From Roseiarcus sp963755075 (GTDB lineage: Bacteria; Pseudomonadota; Alphaproteobacteria; Rhizobiales; Beijerinckiaceae), in the NCBI GenBank assembly GCA_963755075.1, contig CAVWKL010000089.1:1-41710 (forward strand): a stretch of DNA of 41,710 bases, written 5' to 3'. Numbering within the stretch: the stretch's first letter is position 1; each line of letters begins with the position of its first letter. Below the pieces are notes generated by a model. It was given only the letters and a program-made list of their open reading frames with translations. It was not told the origin of the DNA and made no database searches. The position numbers and the translations under genes were made by a program. Below are positions 15,027 through 24,406 of the stretch, piece after piece.

Positions 15027-16213
15027 ATGCCCCGATCCTCCGTCCTCCAACCCGTGACGGCGGGCCTTGTGGCCGCCTTCGTCGGCTACGCCAGTTCGTT
15101 CGCGGTGATCCTGAAGGGGCTGACGGCGGTCGGGGCGAGCGACGCTCAGGCGGCTTCGGGATTGATGGCGCTGTCGATCGCCATCGGCGTCGTCGGCATC
15201 GCGCTGAGCGCCTGGAGCCGGATGCCGATTTCGGCGGCCTGGTCGACCCCGGGCGGCGCGCTGCTCGCCGCGACCGGAGCGGCGGCGGGCGGTTTTCCCG
15301 CAGCGGTCGGCGCCTTTCTCGTCGCCGGCGCGCTGATGGCGGCGGCGGGCCTCGTGCGCCCGTTCGGGCGCCTAGTGGCGGCGATCCCCTCCGCGCTCGC
15401 CAACGCCATGCTCGCGGGCGTCCTCTTCGGGCTCTGCCTCGCGCCGATTCGCGGGCTGATCGAAGCGCCGCTTCCCACGGGTCTGGTGGTCCTGACCTGG
15501 CTCGTCGTCTCCCGCTGGAAGCGTCTCTACGCCACGCCGGCCGCGGCGCTCGTCGCCGCGCTCATGATCGGGTTCAACGGCGGGGCGCCGGGCTCGACCT
15601 GGCCGAGCTGACGCCGCGATTGGCTTGGACGACGCCGACGTTCTCGCTCGACGCCATCGTCTCGCTGGCGCTGCCGCTGTTCATCGTCACCATGGCCTCG
15701 CAGAATCTGCCCGGCCTCGCGGTGCTCTCGGCTTACGGCTACCGGCCGGAGCCGGCGCCGCTCATCGTCACGACCGGCGCGTTCACGCTCCTCGCCGCCC
15801 CGTTCGGCGGCCACGCGGTGAACCTGAGCGCGATCACCGCGGCGCTGTGCGCCTCGCCCGACGCTTCGCCCGATCCGCAAAAGCGCTGGATCGCGGCGGC
15901 GAGCGCCGGGGCGACTTGCGCCATCTTCGGCCTCCTGGCGGGCGGGGTGACGCATTTGGTCTCGGGGTCGCCGATCCTTGTCGAGGCGGTGGCGGGACTT
16001 GCCTTGCTCAACGCCTTCGGGGCGGCGCTGCACAATGCGCTCGCCGACGCATCCGAGCGCGAGGCGGCGCTGGCGACGTTCCTGGTCTCGGCCTCGGGCG
16101 TCGGCTTTTACGGCATCGGCGGCGCCTTCTGGGGCCTCGTCGTCGGCGGCGCGATTCTCGTCCTCACCCGGGCCGGCGCCACGGCGGGCGGAGCGCCGCG
16201 AAAGCCGAGCTGA
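15027..16213 (+). CDS. benE: BenE-family benzoate/H+ symporter, one frameshift
   Basis: An inner-membrane protein of about 12 hydrophobic segments. The N-terminal part (QPVTAGLVAAFVGYASSFAVILKGL, and MPISAAWSTPGGALLA) and the C-terminal part (MASQNLPGLAVLSAYGYRP, and APFGGHAVNLSAITAALC) are hallmarks of the BenE/YdcO family, which imports benzoate with protons. The frame breaks once at about 15580-15592 in a G/C-rich run (ggcggggcgccggg): one extra base splits the gene into 15027-15611 and a second part that ends at 16213. Removing it restores NGGAGLDLAELTPRLAWT-like sequence and a roughly 394-aa protein. Probably a sequencing error. It is convergent with the FAD monooxygenase gene, 18 bases apart; no benzoate ring-cleavage genes are seen. 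Confidence 0.85.
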
Positions 16214-16231
16214 AACGCGGCATCGAGCCGG

Positions 16232-17416
16232 TCACGCCGCGTAGAGCCAATCGAAACGGTCGAGGAGCCGGTGAGGCCCGAGCGCGCGCATCGTCAAGTC
16301 GCGCGCCAGGGCAAGGGGGCCGCTCAGATGGTAGATGCGCCCTTGCGTCAGCGCGTCGCGCTGGACCCGCGTCGCGCGCGCGACGCGATCTCGGGAATAG
16401 ACGGCGAGGGCCTTGGCGATGTTCTTCGTTTGGGCGAGACGACGCGCCAGCGCCTCGGCGTCCTCGATCGCCAGCGCGGCCCCTTGCGCGAGGAACGGCG
16501 TCATCGGATGGGCGGCGTCGCCGAGCAGCGCGATCGGCCCGAGCGAGAAACGCGCGATCGGCGGGCGAACGAAAAGCGGCCAGGCCCGCCAATCGCCCGC
16601 GGCGCCGATCAGCGCGCGCGTCTCGCGCGACCAATCATGGAACGCCCGGTCGAGCGCGGGGCGGTCGGCCGCCCCGTCCCAGGCGTGGTCGATCCTCTCC
16701 CCCCGCCACGTCGATTCGATCGCCGCGACGAGGTTGACGATGGATCCGCCGCGCAAGGGATAGTGCACGAGATGGGCCTTCGCGCCGAGGCGGAGCGTGA
16801 CCTCGCTTGCGCTCCAGCGCGCGGCGAGCCTTCGCGCCTCGACCGTGGCGCGGTATGCGACGCGGCCGGAAAAAACCGGCGCGTCGGCGCCGCCGAGGCC
16901 GATCCGTTCGCGCACCCGCGAGCGCAGACCGTCCGCCCCGACCAGCACGTCGCCCGCCGCGCGAGTCGTCGCCGGACCGCGTTTGACATCGATCGCGACG
17001 CCGGCCTCGCCGGCCTCGGCGCCGACGACTTCGGCCCCCAGATGCAGCGCGACATTGGGCAGGCGCGTCGCGCCTTCAACGAGCGCGCGTTGCAGATCGG
17101 CGCGGTGAATGACGAGATAGGGCGCCCCCCAGCGCCGCTCCGCGTCCTCGATCGGCAGCCGCGCCAGCTCAACGCCGTCGCCGCCGCGTAAGATTCGGAT
17201 CGCGCGCGGCGCCGTCGCAAGGCCGCGCACGGTTTCCAGCACGCCCAATCGCCCGAGAACGCGGGTCGCGTTGGGCGTGAGCTGCAGCCCGGCGCCGAAC
17301 GCCTCCAGCGCGGGCGCGCGTTCGAAGATTTCGACCTCGATATTCTCCCGCGCGAGCGCCAACGCGGCGGTCAGCCCGCCGATCCCGGCGCCGGCGATGA
17401 GCGCGCGGCGGACCAT
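16232..17416 (-). CDS. FAD-dependent monooxygenase, salicylate-hydroxylase-like
   Basis: A 394-aa flavoprotein of the PHBH/UbiH class A family. It shows GAGIGGLTAALALA (dinucleotide fold) at the N-terminus, VGADGLRSRVRERIG (DG motif) near residue 165 and LGDAAHPMTPFLAQGA (GD motif) near residue 295. Such enzymes hydroxylate aromatic acids or related rings with NAD(P)H and O2. The early GAGLQLTPNATRVL resembles salicylate 1-monooxygenases. It follows the zf-CHCC gene by 3 bases on the same strand, so the two are one operon. The convergent benE gene hints at aromatic substrates, but the two are on opposite strands and the substrate cannot be fixed. Confidence 0.88.
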   Translation of the reverse strand: MVRRALIAGAGIGGLTAALALARENIEVEIFERAPALEAFGAGLQLTPNATRVLGRLGVLETVRGLATAPRAIRILRGGDGVELARLPIEDAERRWGAPYLVIHRADLQRALVEGATRLPNVALHLGAEVVGAEAGEAGVAIDVKRGPATTRAAGDVLVGADGLRSRVRERIGLGGADAPVFSGRVAYRATVEARRLAARWSASEVTLRLGAKAHLVHYPLRGGSIVNLVAAIESTWRGERIDHAWDGAADRPALDRAFHDWSRETRALIGAAGDWRAWPLFVRPPIARFSLGPIALLGDAAHPMTPFLAQGAALAIEDAEALARRLAQTKNIAKALAVYSRDRVARATRVQRDALTQGRIYHLSGPLALARDLTMRALGPHRLLDRFDWLYAA

Positions 17417-17419
17417 GGC

Positions 17420-17659
17420 TTACGCCGCTTGGTGAAGTTCGCACTCGGGAGGAATCGCATGGGCGCCGAGCGCTGCGTCATAGACAAAACGCGTCGAGCA
17501 ATAGGGGCAAATCGCCTCCGTATCGCCGCCCATGTCGATGAAGATATGCGGATGGTCGAACGGCGGCGTGGCGCCGGTGCACATGAATTCCTTGACGCCA
17601 ACCTGGATCATGGCGACGCCGGGGTCGTTGTGAAAATGCGGGATGAGGTGATCCGCCAT
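17420..17659 (-). CDS. zinc-finger domain protein (zf-CHCC, NDUFS6-like)
   Basis: A 79-aa protein with the CHCC zinc-binding pattern: the early Cys of EFMCTGA, the His residues of DHPHIFIDMG, then CPYCSTRFVYD. The family includes the mitochondrial complex I assembly subunit NDUFS6 and small alphaproteobacterial proteins. The ATG at 17659 begins MADHLIPHFHNDPGV. Stop and next ATG (17416) are 3 bases apart, so it is translated with the FAD monooxygenase. Upstream on the minus strand TTGCGA (17743-17738) and TATCCT (17722-17717) are 15 bases apart, a weak promoter candidate. Confidence 0.85.
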   Translation of the reverse strand: MADHLIPHFHNDPGVAMIQVGVKEFMCTGATPPFDHPHIFIDMGGDTEAICPYCSTRFVYDAALGAHAIPPECELHQAA

Positions 17660-17903
17660 GGCGGGGCGTCCTTCGACAGCGCTGCGCGGGTTGCTTAAAG
17701 CACGTTCGGCGGACGAAGGATAGCGCGGGCGCCGGCCTCGCAAAAGCGCCGCGCCGCAAGCCGATTGCTTTTCGCCCAAGACCAAGGCAAGATATTAAGA
17801 AAGTGTAAAAAAGGGGGCGCTTCGCGGGTCTTGGCGGCGCAGTCGTCGTCACTGCGTCGGATCATCGATGCGCAGGGTTGGTGCGGCCTTCGGGGGGCTC
17901 AAA

Positions 17904-19118
17904 ATGAGGGGTTTGGCGTCGCGTTTCGCCGTTGCGTCGACGGCGTGTTTCCTAGTGGCGGGTTGCGCGGTCACTGATCATTTCGACGGCCGCGTCGCGA
18001 CCTTCGACATCGCGACCGAGCAGGCGCGCGACCAGATGATCTTCACCAACATCATTCGCGCCAGCCGCGCCGAGCCGCTGGCGTTCTTCGAGCTCGGTCA
18101 GGTCTCCGGCTCCAACTCGACAGCGTCGCAATTGGGTCTGCCGTCGCTCGTGATCGGCCCCCAGGCCCCCGCCGTCAATGGAGCCTCCAACATCTCGAGC
18201 GCCGCCGCCGCGTCGCACTTTCTCGATCCGCAGATGGTGTTCGGCGCCAATCCCGCCGCTTCGGGTTTCGCCTCCAATTCGATTTCCACCAGCGGATCGA
18301 CGAGCTTCAACATCACGCCGGCGGAAACGAAGGACTTTTATCGCGGCCTGCTGCTCCCGGTCGAGCCGGAGACGCTGGCGGCCTTCATCGAGCAAGGCAT
18401 CGCCAACGAAATGCTGTTCTATCTCTTTACCGAAAAGATCGCCAAGGTGTCGAGCGGCGTCGTCACCGTCTACACCAACGATCCGCTCGATGCGAATTTC
18501 AAGGAATTTCAACGCTACGTCGGGTTGGCGACCGCGTATCACCTGATCTCCGAACCCGAGCCCGGCTCAAAGCCGCCCAAGGCGGCGAGTTCCGACAAAT
18601 CGAAAAAGAGCAATTCCTCGAGCGCGGATAACCCTCCGCCCCAAGTTTGGCGGCTCTGTTTCGATCGCTCGGCGTGGGCGCCGGGGACCAAGTTCGCCGA
18701 CAATCACCCGATGTGCGGCTCAAAAGAGAAGATGAAAGACCCGCGCGAAGTGAATTTCCTCGACGGCACGGGCAAGCGTGTGGAAATGCGCGTCTTTCCG
18801 CGGTCGACCTTCTCGATTTTCCAGTATCTCGGGCGGATCGTCGCCGCCGGCGACGCCGGCGCGGTCACGCTGCGGACGCCGGAAGCGGTCGGAACGCCGC
18901 CGCTCCAGGACGACACGCTGTTCGCCGTCAACAGCGGCGTGGGAATTGCCGGCGACGACTGCTTCCTGTCGGTCGCCTATGGCGGCCGCGGCTATTGCGT
19001 CCCCAACTCGGCGTTCAACACCAAGCGCATTCTCGGTCTGATCGCCCAGTTGTTGGCGCTCAACACCTCGATCCAGGACGTCGGCATCACGCAGCAAGTG
19101 CAGCTATTGCCGCAGTGA
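17904..19118 (+). CDS. lipoprotein of unknown function
   Basis: About 404 aa. The start MRGLASRFAVASTACFLVAGC gives a signal peptide and lipobox (LVAGC, lipidated Cys at 21). I prefer ATG 17904, with a G-run just upstream, over ATG 17868. The mature protein begins with FDGRVATFDIATEQARDQMIFTNIIRASRAEPL. It then has a Ser/Ala/Asn-rich low-complexity stretch (about residues 90-135), a globular middle, a Lys/Ser linker (about 230-245) and a C-terminal domain with several Cys (VWRLCFDRSAW, HPMCGS, DDCFLSVAYGGRGYC). I do not recognise a family beyond lipoprotein; the FTNIIRAS..PL opening is seen in envelope proteins of Rhizobiales as far as I know. It stands alone, convergent with the atp operon. 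Confidence 0.7.
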   Translation: MRGLASRFAVASTACFLVAGCAVTDHFDGRVATFDIATEQARDQMIFTNIIRASRAEPLAFFELGQVSGSNSTASQLGLPSLVIGPQAPAVNGASNISSAAAASHFLDPQMVFGANPAASGFASNSISTSGSTSFNITPAETKDFYRGLLLPVEPETLAAFIEQGIANEMLFYLFTEKIAKVSSGVVTVYTNDPLDANFKEFQRYVGLATAYHLISEPEPGSKPPKAASSDKSKKSNSSSADNPPPQVWRLCFDRSAWAPGTKFADNHPMCGSKEKMKDPREVNFLDGTGKRVEMRVFPRSTFSIFQYLGRIVAAGDAGAVTLRTPEAVGTPPLQDDTLFAVNSGVGIAGDDCFLSVAYGGRGYCVPNSAFNTKRILGLIAQLLALNTSIQDVGITQQVQLLPQ

Positions 19119-19130
19119 CGCGGTTCGGCG

Positions 19131-19174
19131 TCGAACGAAAGGGCGCTGCGAGACCGATCGAACTCGCAGCGCCC
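19131..19174 (-). terminator. terminator between the lipoprotein gene and atpC
   Basis: A perfect 12-bp stem (GGGCGCTGCGAG, 19141-19152, with CTCGCAGCGCCC, 19163-19174) with a 10-nt loop lies between two convergent genes. On the minus strand it is followed by TTTCGTTCGA, so it best fits the end of the atp operon; it may also serve the plus-strand lipoprotein gene. Confidence 0.65.
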
Positions 19175-19265
19175 GGGGCGGCGCGACGGCGTGCGGACGA
19201 CGCCGGCTTGGGAATGAATGGCGCTGTGAAGTTTCGCCGCCGGAACGCCCTCGCTTCGAGGACGT

Positions 19266-19664
19266 TCAGAGCTTCAACGCGTCCTTGAGCTCGCGCAGGC
19301 GATCGAGCTTTTCCTGCCACGGGCGCTTCTGATCGTCGGGCGCGTCGTCAAGATCCTCTTGGGCGTTCTGAATTTCCTGGTCGATATGGGCCGCGTTGAG
19401 TTCGCTGGCGGGGATGGCGGTCTCGGCGAGCACAATGAGGCCGGCGGCGCTGACGTCGGCAAAGCCGCCGCGCACGAAAACGCGCATCTGCTTGCCCTGC
19501 GCGTCGTCGATCGTCACGACTCCGGGGCGCAGCGACGCCATCACCGGCGCGTGATCCCTGAGGACGACGAAATCGCCCTCGCTTCCCGGCACGAGAACCG
19601 ATTCGGCCGGACCGCTGAACATCAACCGGTCCGGCGAAACGAGTTCGAAATGAAAGCTGGCCAT
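19266..19664 (-). CDS. atpC: F1 ATP synthase epsilon subunit
   Basis: A 132-aa protein (MASFHFELVSPDRLMFSGPAESVLVPGSEGDF...) with the N-terminal beta-sandwich of epsilon (GDFVVLRDHAPVMASLRPGVV; VRGGFADVS) and a short C-terminal helical part. Epsilon couples rotation and inhibits hydrolysis. I chose the ATG at 19664 with GAGGGT upstream rather than the GTG six bases earlier. Last gene of the atpHAGDC operon, 25 bases after atpD. Confidence 0.95.
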   Translation of the reverse strand: MASFHFELVSPDRLMFSGPAESVLVPGSEGDFVVLRDHAPVMASLRPGVVTIDDAQGKQMRVFVRGGFADVSAAGLIVLAETAIPASELNAAHIDQEIQNAQEDLDDAPDDQKRPWQEKLDRLRELKDALKL

Positions 19665-19689
19665 GGTCACCCTCGACTGCTGCGGCGGC

Positions 19690-21144
19690 TTACGCCGCTT
19701 CCGCCGCCAGCTTCTTGGCCTTTTCGACCGCCTGCTCGATCGTGCCGACCATATAGAAAGCCGCTTCGGGCAGATGGTCGTACTGACCCTCGACGATGCC
19801 CTTGAAGCCCTTGACCGTGTCTTCGATCTTCACCTGCACCCCCGGCGAGCCGGTGAACACCGCGGCGACGTCGAATGGCTGCGACAGGAAACGTTCGATC
19901 TTGCGCGCGCGGGCGACAGTCAGCTTGTCCTCTTCCGACAATTCGTCCATGCCGAGAATGGCGATGATGTCCTGGAGCGCCTTGTAGCGCTGCAGCACCT
20001 GCTGCACGCGCCGCGCCACCGCGTAATGCTCCTCGCCGACCACCGCGGGCGTCAACATGCGCGAGGTCGAATCGAGCGGATCGACGGCGGGATAGATGCC
20101 CTTTTCCGCGATCGAGCGGGAAAGCACGGTTGTCGCGTCCAGGTGGGCGAACGAGGTCGCCGGCGCCGGGTCGGTCAGGTCGTCGGCGGGCACGTAGATC
20201 GCCTGCACCGAAGTGATCGAGCCTTTGGTGGTCGTGGTGATGCGCTCTTGCAGCGCCCCCATGTCGGTGGCGAGCGTCGGCTGATAGCCGACCGCCGACG
20301 GCATACGCCCGAGCAGCGCCGAGACTTCCGAGCCCGCCTGGGTGAAGCGGAAGATGTTGTCGATGAAGAACAGCACGTCCTGACCCTGATCGCGGAAGTG
20401 TTCGGCGACGGTGAGGCCGGACAGCGCGACGCGCATGCGCGCGCCCGGCGGCTCGTTCATCTGTCCGAACACCAGCGCGCATTTCGACGTCACGTTCGGA
20501 TCGGGATTGCGCGGGTCGGCGTTGACCTTCGACTCGATAAACTCGTGATAGAGATCGTTGCCCTCGCGGGTGCGCTCGCCGACGCCCGCGAACACTGAGT
20601 TGCCGCCGTGGGTCTTGGCGACATTGTTGATCAGCTCTTGGATGAGCACAGTCTTGCCGACGCCCGCGCCGCCGAACAGGCCGATCTTGCCGCCCTTGGC
20701 GTATGGCGCGAGCAGGTCGACGACCTTGATGCCGGTCACGAGAATCTGCGCTTCGGTCGATTGCTCGACATAGGAGGGCGTCGGTTGATGGATCGCGCGC
20801 CGTTCCTCCGCTGGCACCGGGCCGGCTTCGTCGACGGGGTCGCCGATGACGTTGATGATGCGCCCGAGCGTGCCCGCGCCGACCGGCACGGTGATCGGCC
20901 CGCCGGTGTCCGTCACCGGCTGGCCGCGCACCAAGCCCTCGGACGTGTCCATCGCGACGCAGCGCACGGAGTTTTCGCCCAGGTGCTGGGCGACTTCCAG
21001 CACCAGACGCGAGCCCTGGTTGTCGGTTTCCAACGCGTTGAGAATGGCCGGCAGATCGCCGTCGAACTGCACGTCGACGACGGCGCCGATCACCTGAGTG
21101 ACGCGTCCGATGGAGTTCGCGGCGTTCGCGGGTTCTTGCGCCAT
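19690..21144 (-). CDS. atpD: F1 ATP synthase beta subunit
   Basis: The catalytic subunit. 484 aa, intact. It has the Walker A loop GGAGVGKTVL near residue 158, the catalytic glutamate in GERTREGNDLY, the Walker B region VLFFIDNIFRFTQAGSEVSALLGRMPSAVGYQPTL-like segment, and the DELSEEDKLTV motif near the C-terminus. The short N-terminal extension (MAQEPANAANSIGRVTQV) is normal for alphaproteobacteria. It lies between atpG and atpC. Confidence 0.98.
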   Translation of the reverse strand: MAQEPANAANSIGRVTQVIGAVVDVQFDGDLPAILNALETDNQGSRLVLEVAQHLGENSVRCVAMDTSEGLVRGQPVTDTGGPITVPVGAGTLGRIINVIGDPVDEAGPVPAEERRAIHQPTPSYVEQSTEAQILVTGIKVVDLLAPYAKGGKIGLFGGAGVGKTVLIQELINNVAKTHGGNSVFAGVGERTREGNDLYHEFIESKVNADPRNPDPNVTSKCALVFGQMNEPPGARMRVALSGLTVAEHFRDQGQDVLFFIDNIFRFTQAGSEVSALLGRMPSAVGYQPTLATDMGALQERITTTTKGSITSVQAIYVPADDLTDPAPATSFAHLDATTVLSRSIAEKGIYPAVDPLDSTSRMLTPAVVGEEHYAVARRVQQVLQRYKALQDIIAILGMDELSEEDKLTVARARKIERFLSQPFDVAAVFTGSPGVQVKIEDTVKGFKGIVEGQYDHLPEAAFYMVGTIEQAVEKAKKLAAEAA

Positions 21145-21198
21145 GTCTTAACGTCCTCGTTTCTCAATCCGGGTGATCGCTTGCGCGATCGGGTGGCT

Positions 21199-22069
21199 TT
21201 AGAGCGCCTCGGCGCCCGAAATGATTTCGATGAGTTCCTTGGTGATCATCGCTTGGCGGGTGCGATTGTAGCGAAGCGTATATTTCTTCACCATTTCGCC
21301 GGCGTTGCGGGTGGCGTTGTCCATCGCGCTCATCTGCGCGCCATAGAACGAGGCCATGTTCTCGAGCAGCGCGCGGTAGATGCGCACGGCGACGGCGCGC
21401 GGCAGCAATTCGCCGAGGATTTCGCTTTCGTCGGGCTCATAGTGGTAGACCGGCTGCCACTTGTCCCTCGCGCCGAGTTCGGGCGGAATCAGTCGCTGCG
21501 CCGTCGGAATCTGCGAAATCACCGACTTGAATCGGGCGAAAAACAGAGTGCAGACATCGAACTCGCCGGCTTCGAAGCGATCGATCACCGCCTTGGCGAT
21601 CGGCTGCGCCGTCTCGAAGGCGATCGCGCGCACCCCGCGCAGATCCTTCTGGTCGATGATCGCTCTTTCATGGGTGCGCCGAAGCTGGTCGTAGCCCTTC
21701 TTGCCAACGCACATAATCTTGACCGTCTTGCCCGCCAGCGCCAGCGCGTTGGCGCGTTCGCGCGCCAGCCGCACGATCGCCGTATTGAAGGCGCCGCAGA
21801 GTCCGCGCTCGCCGGTGCACACGACAAGCAGATGCGTCTGGTCCGAACCGCTGCCCGACAACAACGGCGGCGACTGCGCGCCTTGCGCGACGCCGGCGGC
21901 GAGATTGGCGAGCACCATCTCGACCTTTTCCGCGTAGGGACGCGCCGCCTCGAACGGCGCTCTGCGCCCGCCGCAGCTTCGACACGGCGACCATCTGCAT
22001 CGCCTTGGTGATCTTCTGCGTCGACTTGACGGAGGCGATCCGGTTTCTCAGGTCCTTTAGGGACGGCAT
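21199..22069 (-). CDS. atpG: F1 ATP synthase gamma subunit, one frameshift
   Basis: The central rotor shaft. The N-terminal helix MPSLKDLRNRIASVKSTQKI and KAMQMVAVSKLRRAQSA lie in one frame. After a break at about 21,950-21,960 the rest (RPYAEKVEMVLANLAAG... to ITKELIEIISGAEAL) lies in another. Two missing bases at a CG repeat (expected agcgcgccgttcg, seen agcgccgttcg) would explain it. The restored length is about 290 aa, as usual. Because atpG is essential for ATP synthase and atpA, atpD, atpH and atpC are otherwise normal, I take the break for a sequence error. Confidence 0.92.
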
Positions 22070-22097
22070 CGCGGAACTCGGCTAGGGAGGCGGAATT

Positions 22098-23628
22098 TCA
22101 GGCGAAACTGGCGGCATAGGCGTCGACGACGGTCTTGAGTTTCGCCGCGGTCTCGTCGGTCAGATCGCGGGTCGAGCGGATCGAACTCGAGAATGTCGCC
22201 GTTCTTGCCGCGCAACGTCGCCAGAAATCCGTCCTCGAACGGCTTCACCTTGTCGATCGGCAGCTTGTCGAGGTAGCCGTTGACGCCGCAGTAGATCGAG
22301 CAGACCTGCTCTTCCATCTTCAGCGGCGAAAACTGCTGCTGCTTCAGAAGTTCGGTGAGGCGCGCGCCTCGGTTGAGCAGGCGTTGAGTGACGGCGTCGA
22401 GATCCGAGCCGAACTGCGCGAAGGCGGCCATTTCGCGATACTGCGCGAGTTCGCCCTTGATCTTGCCCGCCACCTTCTTGGTCGCCTTGGTTTGCGCCGA
22501 CGACCCGACGCGCGACACCGAAAGGCCGACGTTCACCGCCGGGCGGATGCCCTGATAGAAGAGATCGGTTTCCAGGAAGATCTGGCCGTCGGTGATCGAG
22601 ATCACGTTGGTGGGGATATAGGCTGAAACGTCGTTGGCCTGCGTTTCGATGATCGGCAGCGCCGTCAGCGAGCCCGAGCCATGATCCTTGTTCAGCTTGG
22701 CGGCGCGCTCCAGCAGGCGGGAGTGCAGATAGAACACGTCGCCGGGATAGGCCTCGCGGCCCGGCGGGCGGCGCAGCAGCAGCGACATCTGGCGATAGGC
22801 GACCGCCTGCTTCGACAGATCGTCGTAAATGATGACCGCGTGCATGCCATTGTCGCGGAAGAATTCGCCCATTGCGCAGCCGGAAAACGGCGCCAGGAAC
22901 TGCATTGGCGCGGCGTCCGAAGCCGTGGCGGCGACGATGATCGAATATTCGAGCGCGCCGTGCTCCTCCAACACCTTGACGAACTGGGCGACCGTCGAGC
23001 GCTTCTGGCCGATCGCGACATAGACGCAGTAGAGCTTCTGGCTCTCGTCGCCGCTCTGGTTGAGGGCTTTCTGGTTGAGGATGGTGTCGAGCGCAATCGC
23101 CGTCTTGCCGGTCTGGCGGTCGCCGATAATCAGCTCGCGCTGGCCACGGCCAATCGGAATCAACGCGTCGATCGCCTTGAGGCCGGTGGCCATCGGTTCG
23201 TGCACGGAGCGGCGCGGAATGATGCCGGGGGCCTTCACGTCGACGCGCGCGCGCGTCGCGGCGTTGATCGGGCCCTTGCCGTCGATCGGGGCGCCGAGCG
23301 CGTCGACGACGCGGCCGAGCAGCTCCTTGCCGACGGGAACGTCGACGATGGCGCCCGTCCGCTTGACCGTCTGACCCTCCTTGATCTCGCGGTCCGAGCC
23401 GAAGATGACGATGCCGACGTTGTCGCTCTCGAGATTGAGCGCCATGCCGCGCGTGCCGTTCTCGAACTCGACCATTTCGCCGGCTTGAACGTTGTCGAGG
23501 CCGTAGGCGCGAGCGATGCCGTCGCCGACCGACAGAACCTGACCAACCTCGGTGACTTCGGCCTCAGTGCCGAAGTTGGCGATTTGGCTCTTGAGAATGG
23601 AGGAAATCTCAGCGGCGCGGATATCCAT
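22098..23628 (-). CDS. atpA: F1 ATP synthase alpha subunit, frameshift near the C-terminus
   Basis: The regulatory nucleotide-binding subunit. It starts MDIRAAEISSILKSQIANF. The Walker A loop is GDRQTGKTAIA near residue 170, followed by the conserved VAIGQKRSTVAQFVK. An extra G at about 22,184 shifts the frame after GDILEF. Removing it restores a tail reading IRSTRDLTDETAAKLKTVV and the native stop at 22098-22100, giving about 509 aa; uncorrected, the frame runs on to 22057. The ATG overlaps the atpH stop (TGATG, 23626-23630), with GAGGT upstream, so the two are translationally coupled. Probably a sequence error. Confidence 0.95.
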
Positions 23629-24191
23629 CAGCCGACCTCTTTCATGCGTGTGCGAATGGCGTTGAGCTTGGTTCTCAGCGAACCGTCGACCATGCGCGAA
23701 CCGAGCTTGACGATGAGCCCGCCGATGATCGAGGGGTCGACTTTGGCGGTCAGGTCGACCTGACTGCCGCCGGAGACGGCGCGCAGCGTCTCCTTCAGGG
23801 CGGCGGCGTTGGCGTCGCTCAGCGGCGCGGCGCTGGTGACTTCGGCGCGCGTCACGCTGCGCGAGGCGTCGTTGAGCTTGCCGTACGCGGCGATCATTTC
23901 GCGAATGGCGAAGAGGCGTCGTTTGGCGGCGACGAGCTTGATGAAGTTTGCGGCGACGCCGAAAATGCCGGCCGCCTCGAGTAGGGCGCCGACCGCCTTG
24001 AGCTGTTCGGCGGCGGAAAACGCCGGGCTGCGCACCAGGCGCTGCAATTCGGGGCTTTCGACGATCAGGCGGTCGAATGAAGCGAGCGCGGCGGCGACCG
24101 CGTCAGTGTCGCGGGCGTCCGCGGCCAGGGAGAACAACGCCGAGGCGTAGCGCCCGGCCACTCCCGAAACGATGTCGTCCTGTCCAGCCAA
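23628..24191 (-). CDS. atpH: F1 ATP synthase delta subunit
   Basis: The peripheral-stalk subunit that ties F1 to the b-subunits (OSCP homologue). 187 aa, with VAGRYASALFSLA near the N-terminus and the conserved C-terminal VDPSIIGGLIVKLGSRMVDGSLRTKL segment. First gene of atpHAGDC. The F0 genes (atpB, E, F) are absent, as is usual in alphaproteobacteria where they form a separate locus. Confidence 0.96.
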   Translation of the reverse strand: MAGQDDIVSGVAGRYASALFSLAADARDTDAVAAALASFDRLIVESPELQRLVRSPAFSAAEQLKAVGALLEAAGIFGVAANFIKLVAAKRRLFAIREMIAAYGKLNDASRSVTRAEVTSAAPLSDANAAALKETLRAVSGGSQVDLTAKVDPSIIGGLIVKLGSRMVDGSLRTKLNAIRTRMKEVG

Positions 24192-24406
24192 ATCACTGCT
24201 CTTTCACAGGCTCAGCGTCGCGACCGCCGCCGCGTTCGAAAGCGACGTCAATCCCGCGTGAATCCATCATTGATCCGTCGAACGCCGCGGCGCGGGGTCA
24301 AAGCCGCCCGAACCCCGAAGGCGCGGGTTGCCTAACATAGGACTTTTCGCGGCGCAACCGCCGAAAGACCCGACAAAAGTCGGCCGGCGCGACCGCGGGC
24401 CTCGCT
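24192..24406. other. intergenic region upstream of the atp operon
   Basis: It should carry the atpHAGDC promoter. TTGACG on the minus strand (24250-24245) could be a -35 box, but no clear -10 follows at normal spacing. No gene or RNA structure that I can support. Confidence 0.3.

Noticed and set aside
13223..15028. 601-aa minus-strand open frame
   Set aside because: Antisense to carbonic anhydrase and the RMD1-family gene, both well supported; Arg-rich product without domains.
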